A stretch of DNA of 64,000 nucleotides, taken from assembly GCF_003989135.1 (NCBI RefSeq), contig NZ_RYZZ01000002.1, forward strand, positions 1 through 64,000, given 5' to 3'. Source of the DNA: Peribacillus cavernae (GTDB taxonomy: Bacteria > Bacillota > Bacilli > Bacillales > DSM-1321). Positions 45,130 to 54,384 of this stretch are shown in pieces. The notes below the pieces were generated by a model, which saw only the letters and a program-made list of their open reading frames with translations, had not been told where the DNA came from and made no database searches. Positions within the stretch are counted from its first letter, which is position 1; each line of letters starts with the position of its first letter. The translations under genes and the position numbers were made by a program.

Positions 45130-46311
45130 ATGCAGGTAATAAATATTGCGTTAATTGGTTATAAGTTTATGGGTAAAGCCCACAGCCACGCTATTGATAA
45201 TGCACCTTTCTTTTTTAAAGATGGTGTCAAACCTATTAAAAAAGTAATAGTTGGAAGAACAGAACATTTAGTGAAGCAAGCTGCTGAAGAATTTGGCTGG
45301 GAAGAGTTTGCTACAGATTGGAAAGAAGTAATTCATAGAGATGATATCCATGTCATTGATATTGCTACTCCGACTGACTCACATATGGAGATAGCCCTTG
45401 AAGCTGCCAAAGCGGGTAAACATATCTTCTGCGAAAAACCTTTAGGAATGAACGCAAGTGAAGCAAGACAAATGTTCGAAGCTGCTGATAAAGCTGGAAT
45501 TGTTCATATGTTGGGTCATAACTATCGAAGAGTTCCTGCATTAGGTCTTGCTAAAAAGCTTATCGATGAAGGCCGCTTAGGTGAGATCTATCACTTCAGA
45601 GGAGTGTATCTTCAAGATTGGCTACTTGATCCTAATTTCCCTGCGAGCTGGAAACTTGACAAGAAAATAGCTGGATCCGGACCTCATGGGGATTTGAATG
45701 CTCATCTTATTGATTTGGCAAGATATTTAGTTGGGGAAATTGATACAGTGGTGGGTATGGACAAAACATTTGTTGACAAGCGTCCTAAAGTGACAATCGA
45801 TAAAAAATTGAGCTCGGACTTGAGTGCACATGGAGATATGGGTCAATATCAAGATGTCACGGTTGATGATGCAACAGCCTTCCTTGCCAAATTCAAAAAC
45901 GGAGCATTAGGAACTTTTGAAGCAACAAGATTTGCAGGTGGCAGAAAGAATCATGAACGTATCGAAATCAATGGGAGCAAAGGTTCTATCGTTTTTGACT
46001 TTGAGAGAATGAATGAATTAGAATTTTGGTCCAATGAAGATGATTTGGAAGTGCAGGGTTACAGAAGAATAATGGTTACGGAAAGTGTCCATCCGTATAT
46101 CAGTGCATGGTGGCCACCAGGTCATATTATTGGCTATCAAAATACATTTGTAAATGAATTTGCAGACTTTTTCAAAGCTATTAGGAATAATGAACAAGTA
46201 TATCCAAACTTCTATGATGGTTGGATGAACAATAGAGTGCTTGATGCAGTAACCAAATCTACATCTTCTCAAACTTGGGAAAGGGTAGAGGAGAAAAGTA
46301 AGGTCTTTTAA
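45130..46311 (+). CDS. Gfo/Idh/MocA-family oxidoreductase (2)
   Basis: 393 residues. Rossmann start NIALIGYKFMGKAHSHAI, EKPLGMNASEA motif, and a longer C-terminal domain (SGPHGDLNAHLIDLARYL) typical of the inositol-dehydrogenase/IolX-like subgroup. ATG 45130 follows AAGGTGA by 7 nt; an in-frame GTG at 45121 overlaps that site. A terminator follows at 46338. Confidence 0.87.
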   Translation: MQVINIALIGYKFMGKAHSHAIDNAPFFFKDGVKPIKKVIVGRTEHLVKQAAEEFGWEEFATDWKEVIHRDDIHVIDIATPTDSHMEIALEAAKAGKHIFCEKPLGMNASEARQMFEAADKAGIVHMLGHNYRRVPALGLAKKLIDEGRLGEIYHFRGVYLQDWLLDPNFPASWKLDKKIAGSGPHGDLNAHLIDLARYLVGEIDTVVGMDKTFVDKRPKVTIDKKLSSDLSAHGDMGQYQDVTVDDATAFLAKFKNGALGTFEATRFAGGRKNHERIEINGSKGSIVFDFERMNELEFWSNEDDLEVQGYRRIMVTESVHPYISAWWPPGHIIGYQNTFVNEFADFFKAIRNNEQVYPNFYDGWMNNRVLDAVTKSTSSQTWERVEEKSKVF

Positions 46312-46337
46312 ATTTAATTAGTGTACCTTGTAAAAGG

Positions 46338-46373
46338 CATTCTTGTTTATTTGATGAGCAAGGATGTTTTTTT
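46338..46373 (+). terminator. Terminator after the second Gfo/Idh gene
   Basis: CATTCTTG and CAAGGATG form an 8-bp stem with one G-U pair, then seven T. Ends the 43528-46311 unit. Confidence 0.75.
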
Positions 46374-46424
46374 ATTTGTTCAATTTTAGAAGATTTTAAA
46401 TTTATATTATATTCTGCGAATTAG

Positions 46425-46452
46425 TTGACGGATCAGTAATAAATATTATAAA
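46425..46452 (+). promoter_or_regulatory. Promoter of the third sugar unit
   Basis: TTGACG, 16-bp spacer, TATAAA, about 74 bp before the third Gfo/Idh gene and 50 bp after a terminator. Confidence 0.6.
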
Positions 46453-46525
46453 ATGAAAATAAGTAACAACAAGTGATAACGTAGATGCACATAATTAATT
46501 AAACTTTATTAAAGGAGAAAACAAA

Positions 46526-47539
46526 ATGAAAAGAAACTTAGGAGTATGCATTATCGGATCAGGGCGTGCAGGTATGATTCATGCATTAAACTTTAGAAAA
46601 AATGTACCGAATGCTAACTTAGTTGCAATGGTAGACCCGAATGAAAAAGTTGCAAGAGAAGCAACATACAGCTTAGGGATTGATAAATATTACTTGGATT
46701 ATAAGGAAGCATTAAAAAGTGATGAGATTGATGCTGTTGTTGTGGTAACTCCAACAGTTTATCACAGGGATATCGTAGTAGCAGCTGCTGAAGCAGGTAA
46801 ACATGTATTATGCGAAAAGCCAATGGCGATGAACGAAAAAGAATGCGAAGAAATAATCCAAGCAACAGAAAACAATAACGTAAAACTTCAAATTGGATTC
46901 ATGCGCAGATTTAATGAGAGCTTTATTCAGGCAAAGGAAGAAATAGAATCTGGGTCAATTGGGGATGTCGTGATGGTTAGATCGTTAACAAGGGGACCAA
47001 GTACTCCACAACCGTGGATGTATGATCTGAAGAAAAGTAACGGACCACTTGCTGAGGTAAACAGCCATGATATTGATACCCTTCGTTGGTTTCTAGGTGC
47101 AGATTTTGAAAGTGTATATGCTATTGCGGGTAACTATAGGTGTCCTGAGGCAAAAGAAGAATACCCGGATTTTTATGATAATGTCGTACTAAACGCCAGA
47201 TTTACCAATCAAAAGCAAGGAATCATTGATGGAGCCGTTTCGGTCAAATATGGTTATGATTCTAGAGTAGAAATCCTTGGTACTGAAGGTGTCATTTTTA
47301 TCGGTCAGGTTCATGAAAAGACAGTCTTGACTGCCAACAAAAAGGGTTTATCCCGTCCCGTTATGAATAGCTGGAGGTCATTATATAAAGACGCTTATCT
47401 CGCAGAGGATATTCATTTCATTGAATCTATTTTAGAAGATAAGAAGCCTAAAGTATGTGGTTATGATGGGAAAGAAGCAGTAAAAGTTGTCAATGCAGGC
47501 AATCGTTCTATCAAGGAAGGCAATGTCGTCTTGCTTTAA
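46526..47539 (+). CDS. Gfo/Idh/MocA-family oxidoreductase (3), inositol 2-dehydrogenase-like
   Basis: 337 residues. CIIGSGRAGMIHALN nucleotide-binding loop, EKPMAMNEKE motif, GFMRRFN and AEVNSHDIDTLRW. This pattern is close to myo-inositol 2-dehydrogenases (IolG). It precedes an FGGY kinase by 29 bp. Probably oxidises a cyclitol or pyranose. Confidence 0.87.
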   Translation: MKRNLGVCIIGSGRAGMIHALNFRKNVPNANLVAMVDPNEKVAREATYSLGIDKYYLDYKEALKSDEIDAVVVVTPTVYHRDIVVAAAEAGKHVLCEKPMAMNEKECEEIIQATENNNVKLQIGFMRRFNESFIQAKEEIESGSIGDVVMVRSLTRGPSTPQPWMYDLKKSNGPLAEVNSHDIDTLRWFLGADFESVYAIAGNYRCPEAKEEYPDFYDNVVLNARFTNQKQGIIDGAVSVKYGYDSRVEILGTEGVIFIGQVHEKTVLTANKKGLSRPVMNSWRSLYKDAYLAEDIHFIESILEDKKPKVCGYDGKEAVKVVNAGNRSIKEGNVVLL

Positions 47540-47568
47540 TTATATGAAATTGAAAGGGTGGCTTTTAC

Positions 47569-49089
47569 ATGGCCCAAAATCAATATTTTATTGGCGTTGA
47601 TATAGGCACCCAAGGAACAAAGGTTTCCTTGATTAATGACCATGGTGTTATACTAACCAGTTCTTTTCAATCGTCTAATCTTATTCGACAGGGAAATGGA
47701 ATTGTGGAACAGAATCCGGAAGAAATGTTCTCCTCAGTCGTTAATGGAATTAAAGATGTAATAAATCGCTCCAATATCGATATCAGAAAGATCCTTGCTC
47801 TTGGAATGGACGGACAAATGGCTGGAATTATGGGGATAGATCAGGACTGGAATGCGGTTACTCCGTATGATTCGTGGCTTGATACCCGATGCGAAAAGTA
47901 TATGCCTATGATTAAAGAATGGGGCGAAGAGGATTTTATAAGAATTACAGGCTGTCCAGTTACTTATGCGCATGGTCCTAAAATTTTATGGTGGAAATAT
48001 GAAAGACCCGATGTATATAAAAAAATAGATAAATTTATTTTACCCACTGCTTATGTTGCAGGACGTTTAGCTGGTCTCAATGCGGAGAACGCATATATTG
48101 ACTATACCCATTTGCATTTCTCGGGTTTCGGAGACTTGTTACATAACACCTGGTCAGAAGATTTACTTCAGACATTAAAAGTAAATAAAGATAAAATGCC
48201 GAAGATCGTAAGCCCGTGGGATATTATTGGACATTTAACAAAACAATATGCGGAAAAGTGTGGGTTGGTTGAGGGTATTCCTATTGTTGCTGGTTGTGGT
48301 GATACAGCTGCAACAATTTTAGGGGCGGGCGTTACATCCAAGGGGACCATTCTTGATGTTGCAGGAACCGCGTCAGTATTAAGTAGTTGCGTTGATGAGT
48401 ATAAACCTGATATTGAAACCAAAACCTTAATTTATGCCCGTTCCGTATTACCATCTTTATGGACTCCTCTTGCTTATATAAATGGAGGAGGACAATGTTT
48501 AGCGTGGTTCAGAGACTTACAACACTCGGAACAAAAGAAAATAGGTTTCGATCAACTAAACGCAGGTGCAGCTCAAGTAAAAGAAGGGAGTAACGGACTA
48601 TTCTTTATTCCTCATTTCGCAGGGAGAGTATGCCCTAACAATCCATTGCTTAGAGGCTCTTGGCTTGGCTTAGATTGGTCACATAACAAGTTCCATATGT
48701 ACAGGTCAATACTAGAATCAATAGCATATGAGTATAAGTGTTATCTTGATACTATTAAAGAATTAATAAAAGACATAGAGTTTACGAATGTAAACGTTGT
48801 AGGTGGAGGTGCAAAGAGCGATCTGTTTAATTCTGTGAAAGCCGATGTGCTGAATGTGCCGTATACAACCCTGAACAACAATGATACAGCGATTGTTGCT
48901 AATGCAGTAATTGCTGGATATGGAATAGGTTTTTATCAAGATATTCCGCAAACGATGAATAGAATTGTGCGGAAAAATAAAAGATATGTTCCTAAAGTTG
49001 AAAATCACCATTTTTACAAGCAATATGCTGAGTCATATAAAGAAATTCTTGAAAGTTTGACGCCTATTTATCAGAAAATACAGTGCTGA
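47569..49089 (+). CDS. FGGY-family carbohydrate kinase (xylulokinase-like)
   Basis: 506 residues. N-terminal phosphate motif GVDIGTQGTKVSL, catalytic-region GMDGQMAGIM, and ATP-binding VVGGGAKSDLFNSVKADVL. FGGY kinases phosphorylate ketoses, polyols or cyclic derivatives. It is the only sugar kinase of this locus, so its substrate defines the committed step. GAAAGGGTGG precedes ATG. Confidence 0.9.
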   Translation: MAQNQYFIGVDIGTQGTKVSLINDHGVILTSSFQSSNLIRQGNGIVEQNPEEMFSSVVNGIKDVINRSNIDIRKILALGMDGQMAGIMGIDQDWNAVTPYDSWLDTRCEKYMPMIKEWGEEDFIRITGCPVTYAHGPKILWWKYERPDVYKKIDKFILPTAYVAGRLAGLNAENAYIDYTHLHFSGFGDLLHNTWSEDLLQTLKVNKDKMPKIVSPWDIIGHLTKQYAEKCGLVEGIPIVAGCGDTAATILGAGVTSKGTILDVAGTASVLSSCVDEYKPDIETKTLIYARSVLPSLWTPLAYINGGGQCLAWFRDLQHSEQKKIGFDQLNAGAAQVKEGSNGLFFIPHFAGRVCPNNPLLRGSWLGLDWSHNKFHMYRSILESIAYEYKCYLDTIKELIKDIEFTNVNVVGGGAKSDLFNSVKADVLNVPYTTLNNNDTAIVANAVIAGYGIGFYQDIPQTMNRIVRKNKRYVPKVENHHFYKQYAESYKEILESLTPIYQKIQC

Positions 49090-49369
49090 TTGACGAGAGT
49101 TTATTGAATACAAGAAGAAATTAATAGTTAAGCGCTTTTATTGCAATGTTAACAATGTCTGAGTAGGATGACAGGTAGTTCGAATGTTTTTTAATAGGCA
49201 AACACCTGGAGTAACTCTAGCAGTTCTTAGAGTATTCATCACATTCAAGGACGTTTCTTTTATTTTTAATGAATCACGAATTTTAGGGCACCAAATTACA
49301 AAGTAAAGTTTAATAATTTAGGAGAAGCATTATAAATCATATTAGTAAATTTTGAGAGGAGAGAAAAAA

Positions 49370-50326
49370 ATGGTTCTTCCACAAAAGGCAACGCAACCAA
49401 CTATGTATTTTATAGGTGTAACGACAACCCAATCTTCGATTATGAAGTTATTTCCGTTATGGGCAAGTGAACTTGGGCTTAAAGATACTGTTATTGAAGG
49501 TATTGATATTGAGATTCATGCTGAATCTAAAAAATATCGCGATTGCTTAAACTTTATTAAAAATGATCCACTGTCATTGGGTGCATTGGTTACTACCCAC
49601 AAAATTGATTTGTATAATGCAACAAAAGACTTATTTGATTACTTGGACCCTTATGCGACTATGTTTGATGAGATCTCTTCCATTTCAAAGAATGACAATA
49701 GGCTGGAAGGATACGCCAAAGATCCAATTTCCAGCGGTTTATCTATAGAATCATTCATACCAGATAACTATTGGAAGAAACATAATGGTGAAGTTTTTAT
49801 TATGGGTGCTGGAGGAAGTGCATTAGCTATTAGCTCGTACTTAACAGAAAAAAAACACGGTGACAATACACCTTCCAAAATTATTATCACCAACCGTAGT
49901 GAACCAAGATTAAAATCAGCTGAAAAACTTCTTAGCAAAATTGATACCAAAGTTAAATTTGAATATCATTTGTGTCCTAATCCGGCAGAAAACGATGCCA
50001 TTTTAAAAAGTCTAAAACCTAACTCTTTGGTGATTAATGCTACTGGATTGGGGAAAGACCGCCCTGGATCACCTTTAACTGATGAATGTGAATTCCCTAA
50101 AAATAGCTTGGTTTGGGAACTTAATTACCGTGGTGAATTAGATTTTATGCATCAGGCATTAAAGCAAAAAGTAGAGAAAAACCTACATGTAGAAGACGGT
50201 TGGATATACTTCATTCATGGATGGACACAAGTTATTTCGGAAGTTTTTCATAAAGAAATTAAAAAGGATGTTTTTGCAAAGCTAGAAAAAATCGCTATGG
50301 ACTTGAGATTAGAGAAAGTTAAATAG
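49370..50326 (+). CDS. Shikimate dehydrogenase-like (AroE-fold) protein in a sugar operon
   Basis: 318 residues. The AroE catalytic dyad is present: Lys78 (VTTHKIDL) and Asp118 (YAKDPIS), with the NAD(P) loop GAGGSALA and the C-terminal Gln (HGWTQVISEVF). The usual NTxxG residues that hold shikimate are changed (EISSISKND), so the substrate probably differs from shikimate. ATG 49370 follows GAGGAGAG. The 280 bp before it are without a gene. It may reduce or oxidise a cyclitol or keto-sugar acid. Confidence 0.78.
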   Translation: MVLPQKATQPTMYFIGVTTTQSSIMKLFPLWASELGLKDTVIEGIDIEIHAESKKYRDCLNFIKNDPLSLGALVTTHKIDLYNATKDLFDYLDPYATMFDEISSISKNDNRLEGYAKDPISSGLSIESFIPDNYWKKHNGEVFIMGAGGSALAISSYLTEKKHGDNTPSKIIITNRSEPRLKSAEKLLSKIDTKVKFEYHLCPNPAENDAILKSLKPNSLVINATGLGKDRPGSPLTDECEFPKNSLVWELNYRGELDFMHQALKQKVEKNLHVEDGWIYFIHGWTQVISEVFHKEIKKDVFAKLEKIAMDLRLEKVK

Positions 50327-50388
50327 TGCTCGTTTTTTAGGATTATGGATATGTTAAAGTACATTGATATAAAAACCATTTTTGCATT

Positions 50389-50412
50389 CGTGTGAAAGTG
50401 AGGTTTCACACG
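50389..50412. repeat. Perfect inverted repeat before the cupin isomerase
   Basis: CGTGTGAAA and TTTCACACG, a 9-bp stem with a 6-nt loop in the 250-bp gap. No T-run follows, so it may be an operator or a weak structure rather than a terminator. Confidence 0.4.
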
Positions 50413-50576
50413 GATTTCAGCAGCACTAAAGGGTTGCTCCATTCCTTTGAACCAAGGGCAAGGGAGAAAGCTAACTTTTTTGGATTGCCTCATGAGAATC
50501 GAACGTAAATGAACCTAAAATAACAGAGTTATTTAATAAAGTGTAGTTTTTATAACTTTTACGAGGAGGATAAATT

Positions 50577-51158
50577 GTGGAAACATTAACTCAATTGTTA
50601 AAACCTTTTTCGGTTTACTTTAGCTTGAATAATGGGTTATCGGATACTAAACCCTCATTAAAAAGATATTTGTCCCAAATGAAAGGAATGTATAACGATG
50701 ACCAAGCGTTTGACCTTATGTTGAAAGACAGGGATTCTCTGGTTTATGAATTCCATGAACTAGGTGTGCCGGAAAAACCAGGAAATCTGGCATTTGGAAC
50801 GAGTATTGTTTATCCTGGCAAAGTAGGTAATGAATATTATATGACAAAAGGTCATTTTCATACAATTCTTGATACATCCGAGGTATACTACTGCATTGGC
50901 GGGAAGGGATACATGCTCATGGAAAGCCCAGAAGGAGATTGCGATATTCAAGAATTCACCCCGGGAAAAGCAGTTTATGTTCCTGGGCGTTATGCTCATC
51001 GAAGCATTAATACCGGGAATGAGCCATTAATTACGTTTTATGTTTTCAGGGCAGATGCGGGGCATGATTACGGAACTATAGAAAGCAATGGTTTCAGAAA
51101 AATTGTAGCTGAACAAGATGAGAAACCTGTTGTAGTAAATAATCCTAAATGGCAATAA
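50577..51158 (+). CDS. Cupin-type glucose-6-phosphate isomerase
   Basis: 193 residues from GTG with GGAGGA upstream. The metal ligands are His93, His95, Glu102 and His141 (KGHFHTILDTSEVYYC; PGRYAHRS), the signature of archaeal-type phosphoglucose isomerase. TSIVYPGKVGNEYYMTKGHF matches the family's core. It interconverts glucose 6-phosphate and fructose 6-phosphate, or an analogue. It is unusual in Bacillaceae, which normally have the classical Pgi, and here likely serves this pathway only. Confidence 0.85.
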   Translation: METLTQLLKPFSVYFSLNNGLSDTKPSLKRYLSQMKGMYNDDQAFDLMLKDRDSLVYEFHELGVPEKPGNLAFGTSIVYPGKVGNEYYMTKGHFHTILDTSEVYYCIGGKGYMLMESPEGDCDIQEFTPGKAVYVPGRYAHRSINTGNEPLITFYVFRADAGHDYGTIESNGFRKIVAEQDEKPVVVNNPKWQ

Positions 51159-51190
51159 TTTAGTTATTTTAAATGAGGAAGTGAGTAGAT

Positions 51191-52114
51191 ATGACCCAAA
51201 AAGTTTTTGTAACCCCCCGTTCATTTGGTAAAAATAGTTCGGTTCCTCTAAATTTATTGAAAGATCAGGGTTATGAAATTGTCATGAACCCATATAACAG
51301 AATATTATCAAAAGAGGAAATGATAACTTTAATTAAGGATGCAAACGGTATAATTGTGGGCGTTGACCCCTTAGATAAAGAGGTTTTACATCATGCAAAA
51401 AAGCTAAAGGTGATATCAAAGTACGGTGTGGGGACAGACAATATTGATATGGGATTTGCTAGAGAATTAGGCATTCCAGTTACAACTACCCAGGGAGCAA
51501 ATCAGGATGCTGTTGCCGATTATTCAATAGCTTTAATGTTAGGGGTTTCTCGGAGAATAACCCATATTGACAAAGAGTGCAGAAAATTAAACTGGAGTAA
51601 AATTACCACAATAGATATGTGGAGTAAGACACTAGGTTTGATTGGTTTGGGTAATATTGGAAAAGGTGTTGCCGGAAGAGCAAAAGGATTCAATATGAAA
51701 GTACTCGCTTATGATTTGGTTAAGGATGAAGCTTATACTGCCGCCAATGGTATTGAATATGTTGATTTTGATACGATTATTAGGGAATCCGATTTTATCA
51801 GTATGCACTTACCTTTAACTGAAAAGACCCGAAATATCATTAGTGATAGAGAATTCGAAATGATGAAAAAAACAGCAGTTATTGTAAATACTGCCCGGGG
51901 TGGTTTGATTGATGAAGAAGCCTTGTATCGGTCCTTAAAAGGAAATAAAATCTGGGGTGCTGGAATTGACGTTTTCGAACAAGAACCACCGGTTCAAAAG
52001 GAACTTCTTGAACTAGACAATTTGATTATAGGCTCACATTGCGCAGCATCAACCCATGGGGCGATTGATAATATGGGTATCCAAGCATCGACCAACCTAA
52101 TCGCTGCGTTATAA
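51191..52114 (+). CDS. D-isomer-specific 2-hydroxyacid dehydrogenase
   Basis: 307 residues, phosphoglycerate dehydrogenase-like without the ACT domain. NAD fold LGLIGLGNIGKGVAGRAKGF, catalytic NTARGGLIDEEAL (Arg), Glu in DVFEQEPP, and His in GSHCAAST. It may oxidise or reduce a sugar-acid intermediate. 32 bp after the cupin isomerase, GAGGAAGTG upstream. Confidence 0.88.
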   Translation: MTQKVFVTPRSFGKNSSVPLNLLKDQGYEIVMNPYNRILSKEEMITLIKDANGIIVGVDPLDKEVLHHAKKLKVISKYGVGTDNIDMGFARELGIPVTTTQGANQDAVADYSIALMLGVSRRITHIDKECRKLNWSKITTIDMWSKTLGLIGLGNIGKGVAGRAKGFNMKVLAYDLVKDEAYTAANGIEYVDFDTIIRESDFISMHLPLTEKTRNIISDREFEMMKKTAVIVNTARGGLIDEEALYRSLKGNKIWGAGIDVFEQEPPVQKELLELDNLIIGSHCAASTHGAIDNMGIQASTNLIAAL

Positions 52115-52218
52115 TTTAAAAAGATGCTTTATAACCATAAAGCTATGGGACCATCCCTGAATTTTCGAACGGTCTTAATATATTGAAAGGGAAGGAATAA
52201 TTAGTGAGGAGGATCTTC

Positions 52219-53002
52219 ATGTGTAAATATAAACTTTTATTTTTGGATATTGATGGGACCATAATGAGGCCCGATAATACAATTGAACAATCTACCAAAA
52301 TAGCAGTTTTCCAGGCCCAGCAAAAAGGGATTGAAGTTGTCTTGGCCACTGGAAGACCACTGCACGAAATTGCAAATATAGCTGAAGAACTCCATGTAAA
52401 ATCTTTTATTGGGTATAACGGCGCCTATTGTATCTATAATCAAAAAGATATATTTAAAGAACCAATGAACAGGAAAAGCGTTCGATATTTTGTAGATACA
52501 GCTATTATAAAACGTCATGAACTTGTCTTGTATACGAGCGAGAAAAATATCCTTACCACACTTGACTCTGAGCCAATGAAACAGTTTGTAGCAGAATTTC
52601 AGTTGAATAAAAATGAGATAATTACCCCTTCAGTCATAGATAACATTTTAGCGATGACAATAATTACTGACTCGGAAATTGGTGATAGCCATTATAAGAT
52701 AGATGATAGTATTCATTTATCACAGGTACAAGGAATGAATCACTGTTTTGATGGGAATCAGAGACAATGTAAATAAGGGTATTGGTGTAAAGACATTTTT
52801 AGAGTATTTGGGTTTACAACGTGAAAATTCAATTGCTTTTGGAGATGGCTTAAATGATAAAGAAATGCTAGCTTTTGCCGGAGAAAGCTTTGCCATGGGA
52901 AACGCACACACTGATCTTTTTTCTTATGCGAAAAATAAAACAACCGACGTTCTTAACGCTGGAGTTTATAATGGATTGAATTCCCTTGGACTAATTGATT
53001 AA
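52219..53002 (+). pseudogene. Cof-type HAD phosphatase with a frameshift
   Basis: ATG 52219 follows GAGGAGG. The motif I LFLDIDGTIMRP and motif II LATGRP belong to Cof/YidA-like HAD hydrolases. Near 52753 an extra base shifts the frame (HCFDGNQRQCK then stop at 52776); the other frame continues IRDNVNKGIGVKTFLEYL, then motif IV AFGDGLNDKEML to TAA 53002. One-base correction would restore the gene. Last gene of the sugar unit. Confidence 0.85.
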
Positions 53003-53021
53003 AAAAATATGGTGGGTATTG

Positions 53022-53049
53022 AGGTTGGGGAATATTCCTCAACCTTTTT
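53022..53049 (+). terminator. Terminator of the large sugar locus
   Basis: AGGTTGGGGAAT and ATTCCTCAACCT form a tight hairpin with one G-U pair, followed by TTTTT. Confidence 0.75.
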
Positions 53050-53300
53050 AAGTATGATGTTTGCTTCATAGTCTTCAAGAATATTTTTCTTAAAAATGGT
53101 TGATGGGTAACATCAATTATTTGAGATATATCAGTTGCTATAAGATGATTCCTAGAACACAAAAAAAGTTTATCCGACCTGCTACTTTTGACCCGTTTGA
53201 AGTTATATAAGGGGTGAAGGACGAAACAATCGAACGTTGTATTCCGGTTACTTTGTTTGGGGTTTCGGCTATGACACATTTTCGGGAAGGAGTAGGTAAA

Positions 53301-54057
53301 ATGAATAAATTAATCCTGAATGGCACCCCGGTTTTGGTTTTTCCGTCTTTAGCGTTGAAAATTGGATTGAATGAGGCCATCATGCTTCAACAGGTCCACT
53401 ATTGGTTGTCTAAAAGCCAGCATTGGATCGGCGGGAGAAAATGGGTGTACAACACGTATCAAGAATGGAACAGACAGATGCCGTTTTGGTCGGTGAGCAC
53501 CGTCAAGCGGACGGTCAGGGCACTGGAGGGTATGGGGTACTTGATCTCGGACAGGTTTAACTATAGCCAGATGGATCAAACGAAATGGTATACGATTGAT
53601 TATGAAAAGTTTGCAGAATTGGAGGAGGAACTTCGAGAAGTTCATGATGGTCTGTCAGAGTGCCAGGATGATGTGTTATCGGAGGCAGAACGAGCCTCAG
53701 AAGGTAGTAGCGTGAGTCAAGCAATACCAGAGAGTACTACAGAGACTACAACAGAGAAAAAAGAGGCCTGTTCGTGAAATCATTCAATACCTGAACCAAA
53801 AAAAGAATTCCGCTTACAAACCGACTACCAGAAAAAACAAGGAACTAATCAGAGCCAGGTATCGAGAAGGGTTTATACTGGATGATTTTAAGAATGTCAT
53901 TGACCTTAAAACAGTGGAATGGCTGAATGATCCGCATTGGAGCAAGTATCTTCGGCCGGAGACGTTATTCGGGACGAAATTTGAATCCTATTTGAACCAA
54001 AAGCCACCTAAGAAAAAATGGCGGAGGGAGGATTTTGATTTACATGACGAAGAATGA
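53301..54057 (+). pseudogene. Phage replication initiator (DnaD-like/Phg_2220_C) with a frameshift
   Basis: ATG 53301 (GGAAGGAG upstream) starts a winged-helix replisome organiser domain (LNEAIMLQQVHYWL; NTYQEWNRQMPFWSVSTVKR). In a run of six A near 53760 the frame shifts. The next frame gives the conserved phage C-terminal domain (IIQYLNQKKNSAYKPTTRK; LRPETLFGTKFESYLNQK) to TGA 54055. Such proteins load helicase at phage origins. Confidence 0.8.
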
Positions 54058-54379
54058 ACTGTTTACAATATTCGAATTAATTATTGTGTATTATGACCAA
54101 TTTGAAATCGATCAAAAGAAAGTGGATGCCAGGCATGAAGTATTGCGAACCTGTTCGTTTGAAAAAGTGAAGGAACGACTGCTGTCATTCGTTTCTGTGT
54201 CAACTTTTCCGCCAAAAGTCTCGGATCTCGCTGGATCAGGAGCGGCCGTTTCCCGTGCCATTCCTGATTACCAGGAGACTGTTGTCATCCTGAAAACCCA
54301 TCAGAAGCCAGCAGCCAATAAAGTCATTCAGCAAGAATTAGCAAATATGAGAAACATACTCGGGATCAGGAGGGCCTGA
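54044..54379 (+). CDS. Phage helicase-loader/inhibitor-like protein (G39P type)
   Basis: 111 residues from ATG 54044, overlapping the previous gene by 14 bp; GGAGGGAGG lies 11 nt upstream. The start (TKNELFTIFELIIVYYDQFE, FPPKVSDLAG) resembles phage SPP1 G39P-like proteins that bind and deliver DnaB helicase. Intact, but its partners on either side are broken. Confidence 0.65.
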   Translation: MTKNELFTIFELIIVYYDQFEIDQKKVDARHEVLRTCSFEKVKERLLSFVSVSTFPPKVSDLAGSGAAVSRAIPDYQETVVILKTHQKPAANKVIQQELANMRNILGIRRA

Positions 54380-54384
54380 AGGCG

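Noticed and set aside
49125..49145. Possible cre at TTAAGCGCTTTTA
   Set aside because: It misses the TG and CA ends of the consensus; too many mismatches to call.
52748..53002. Separate 84-residue gene after the HAD gene
   Set aside because: It carries HAD motif IV in another frame and has no ribosome binding site, so it is the shifted end of the same gene.
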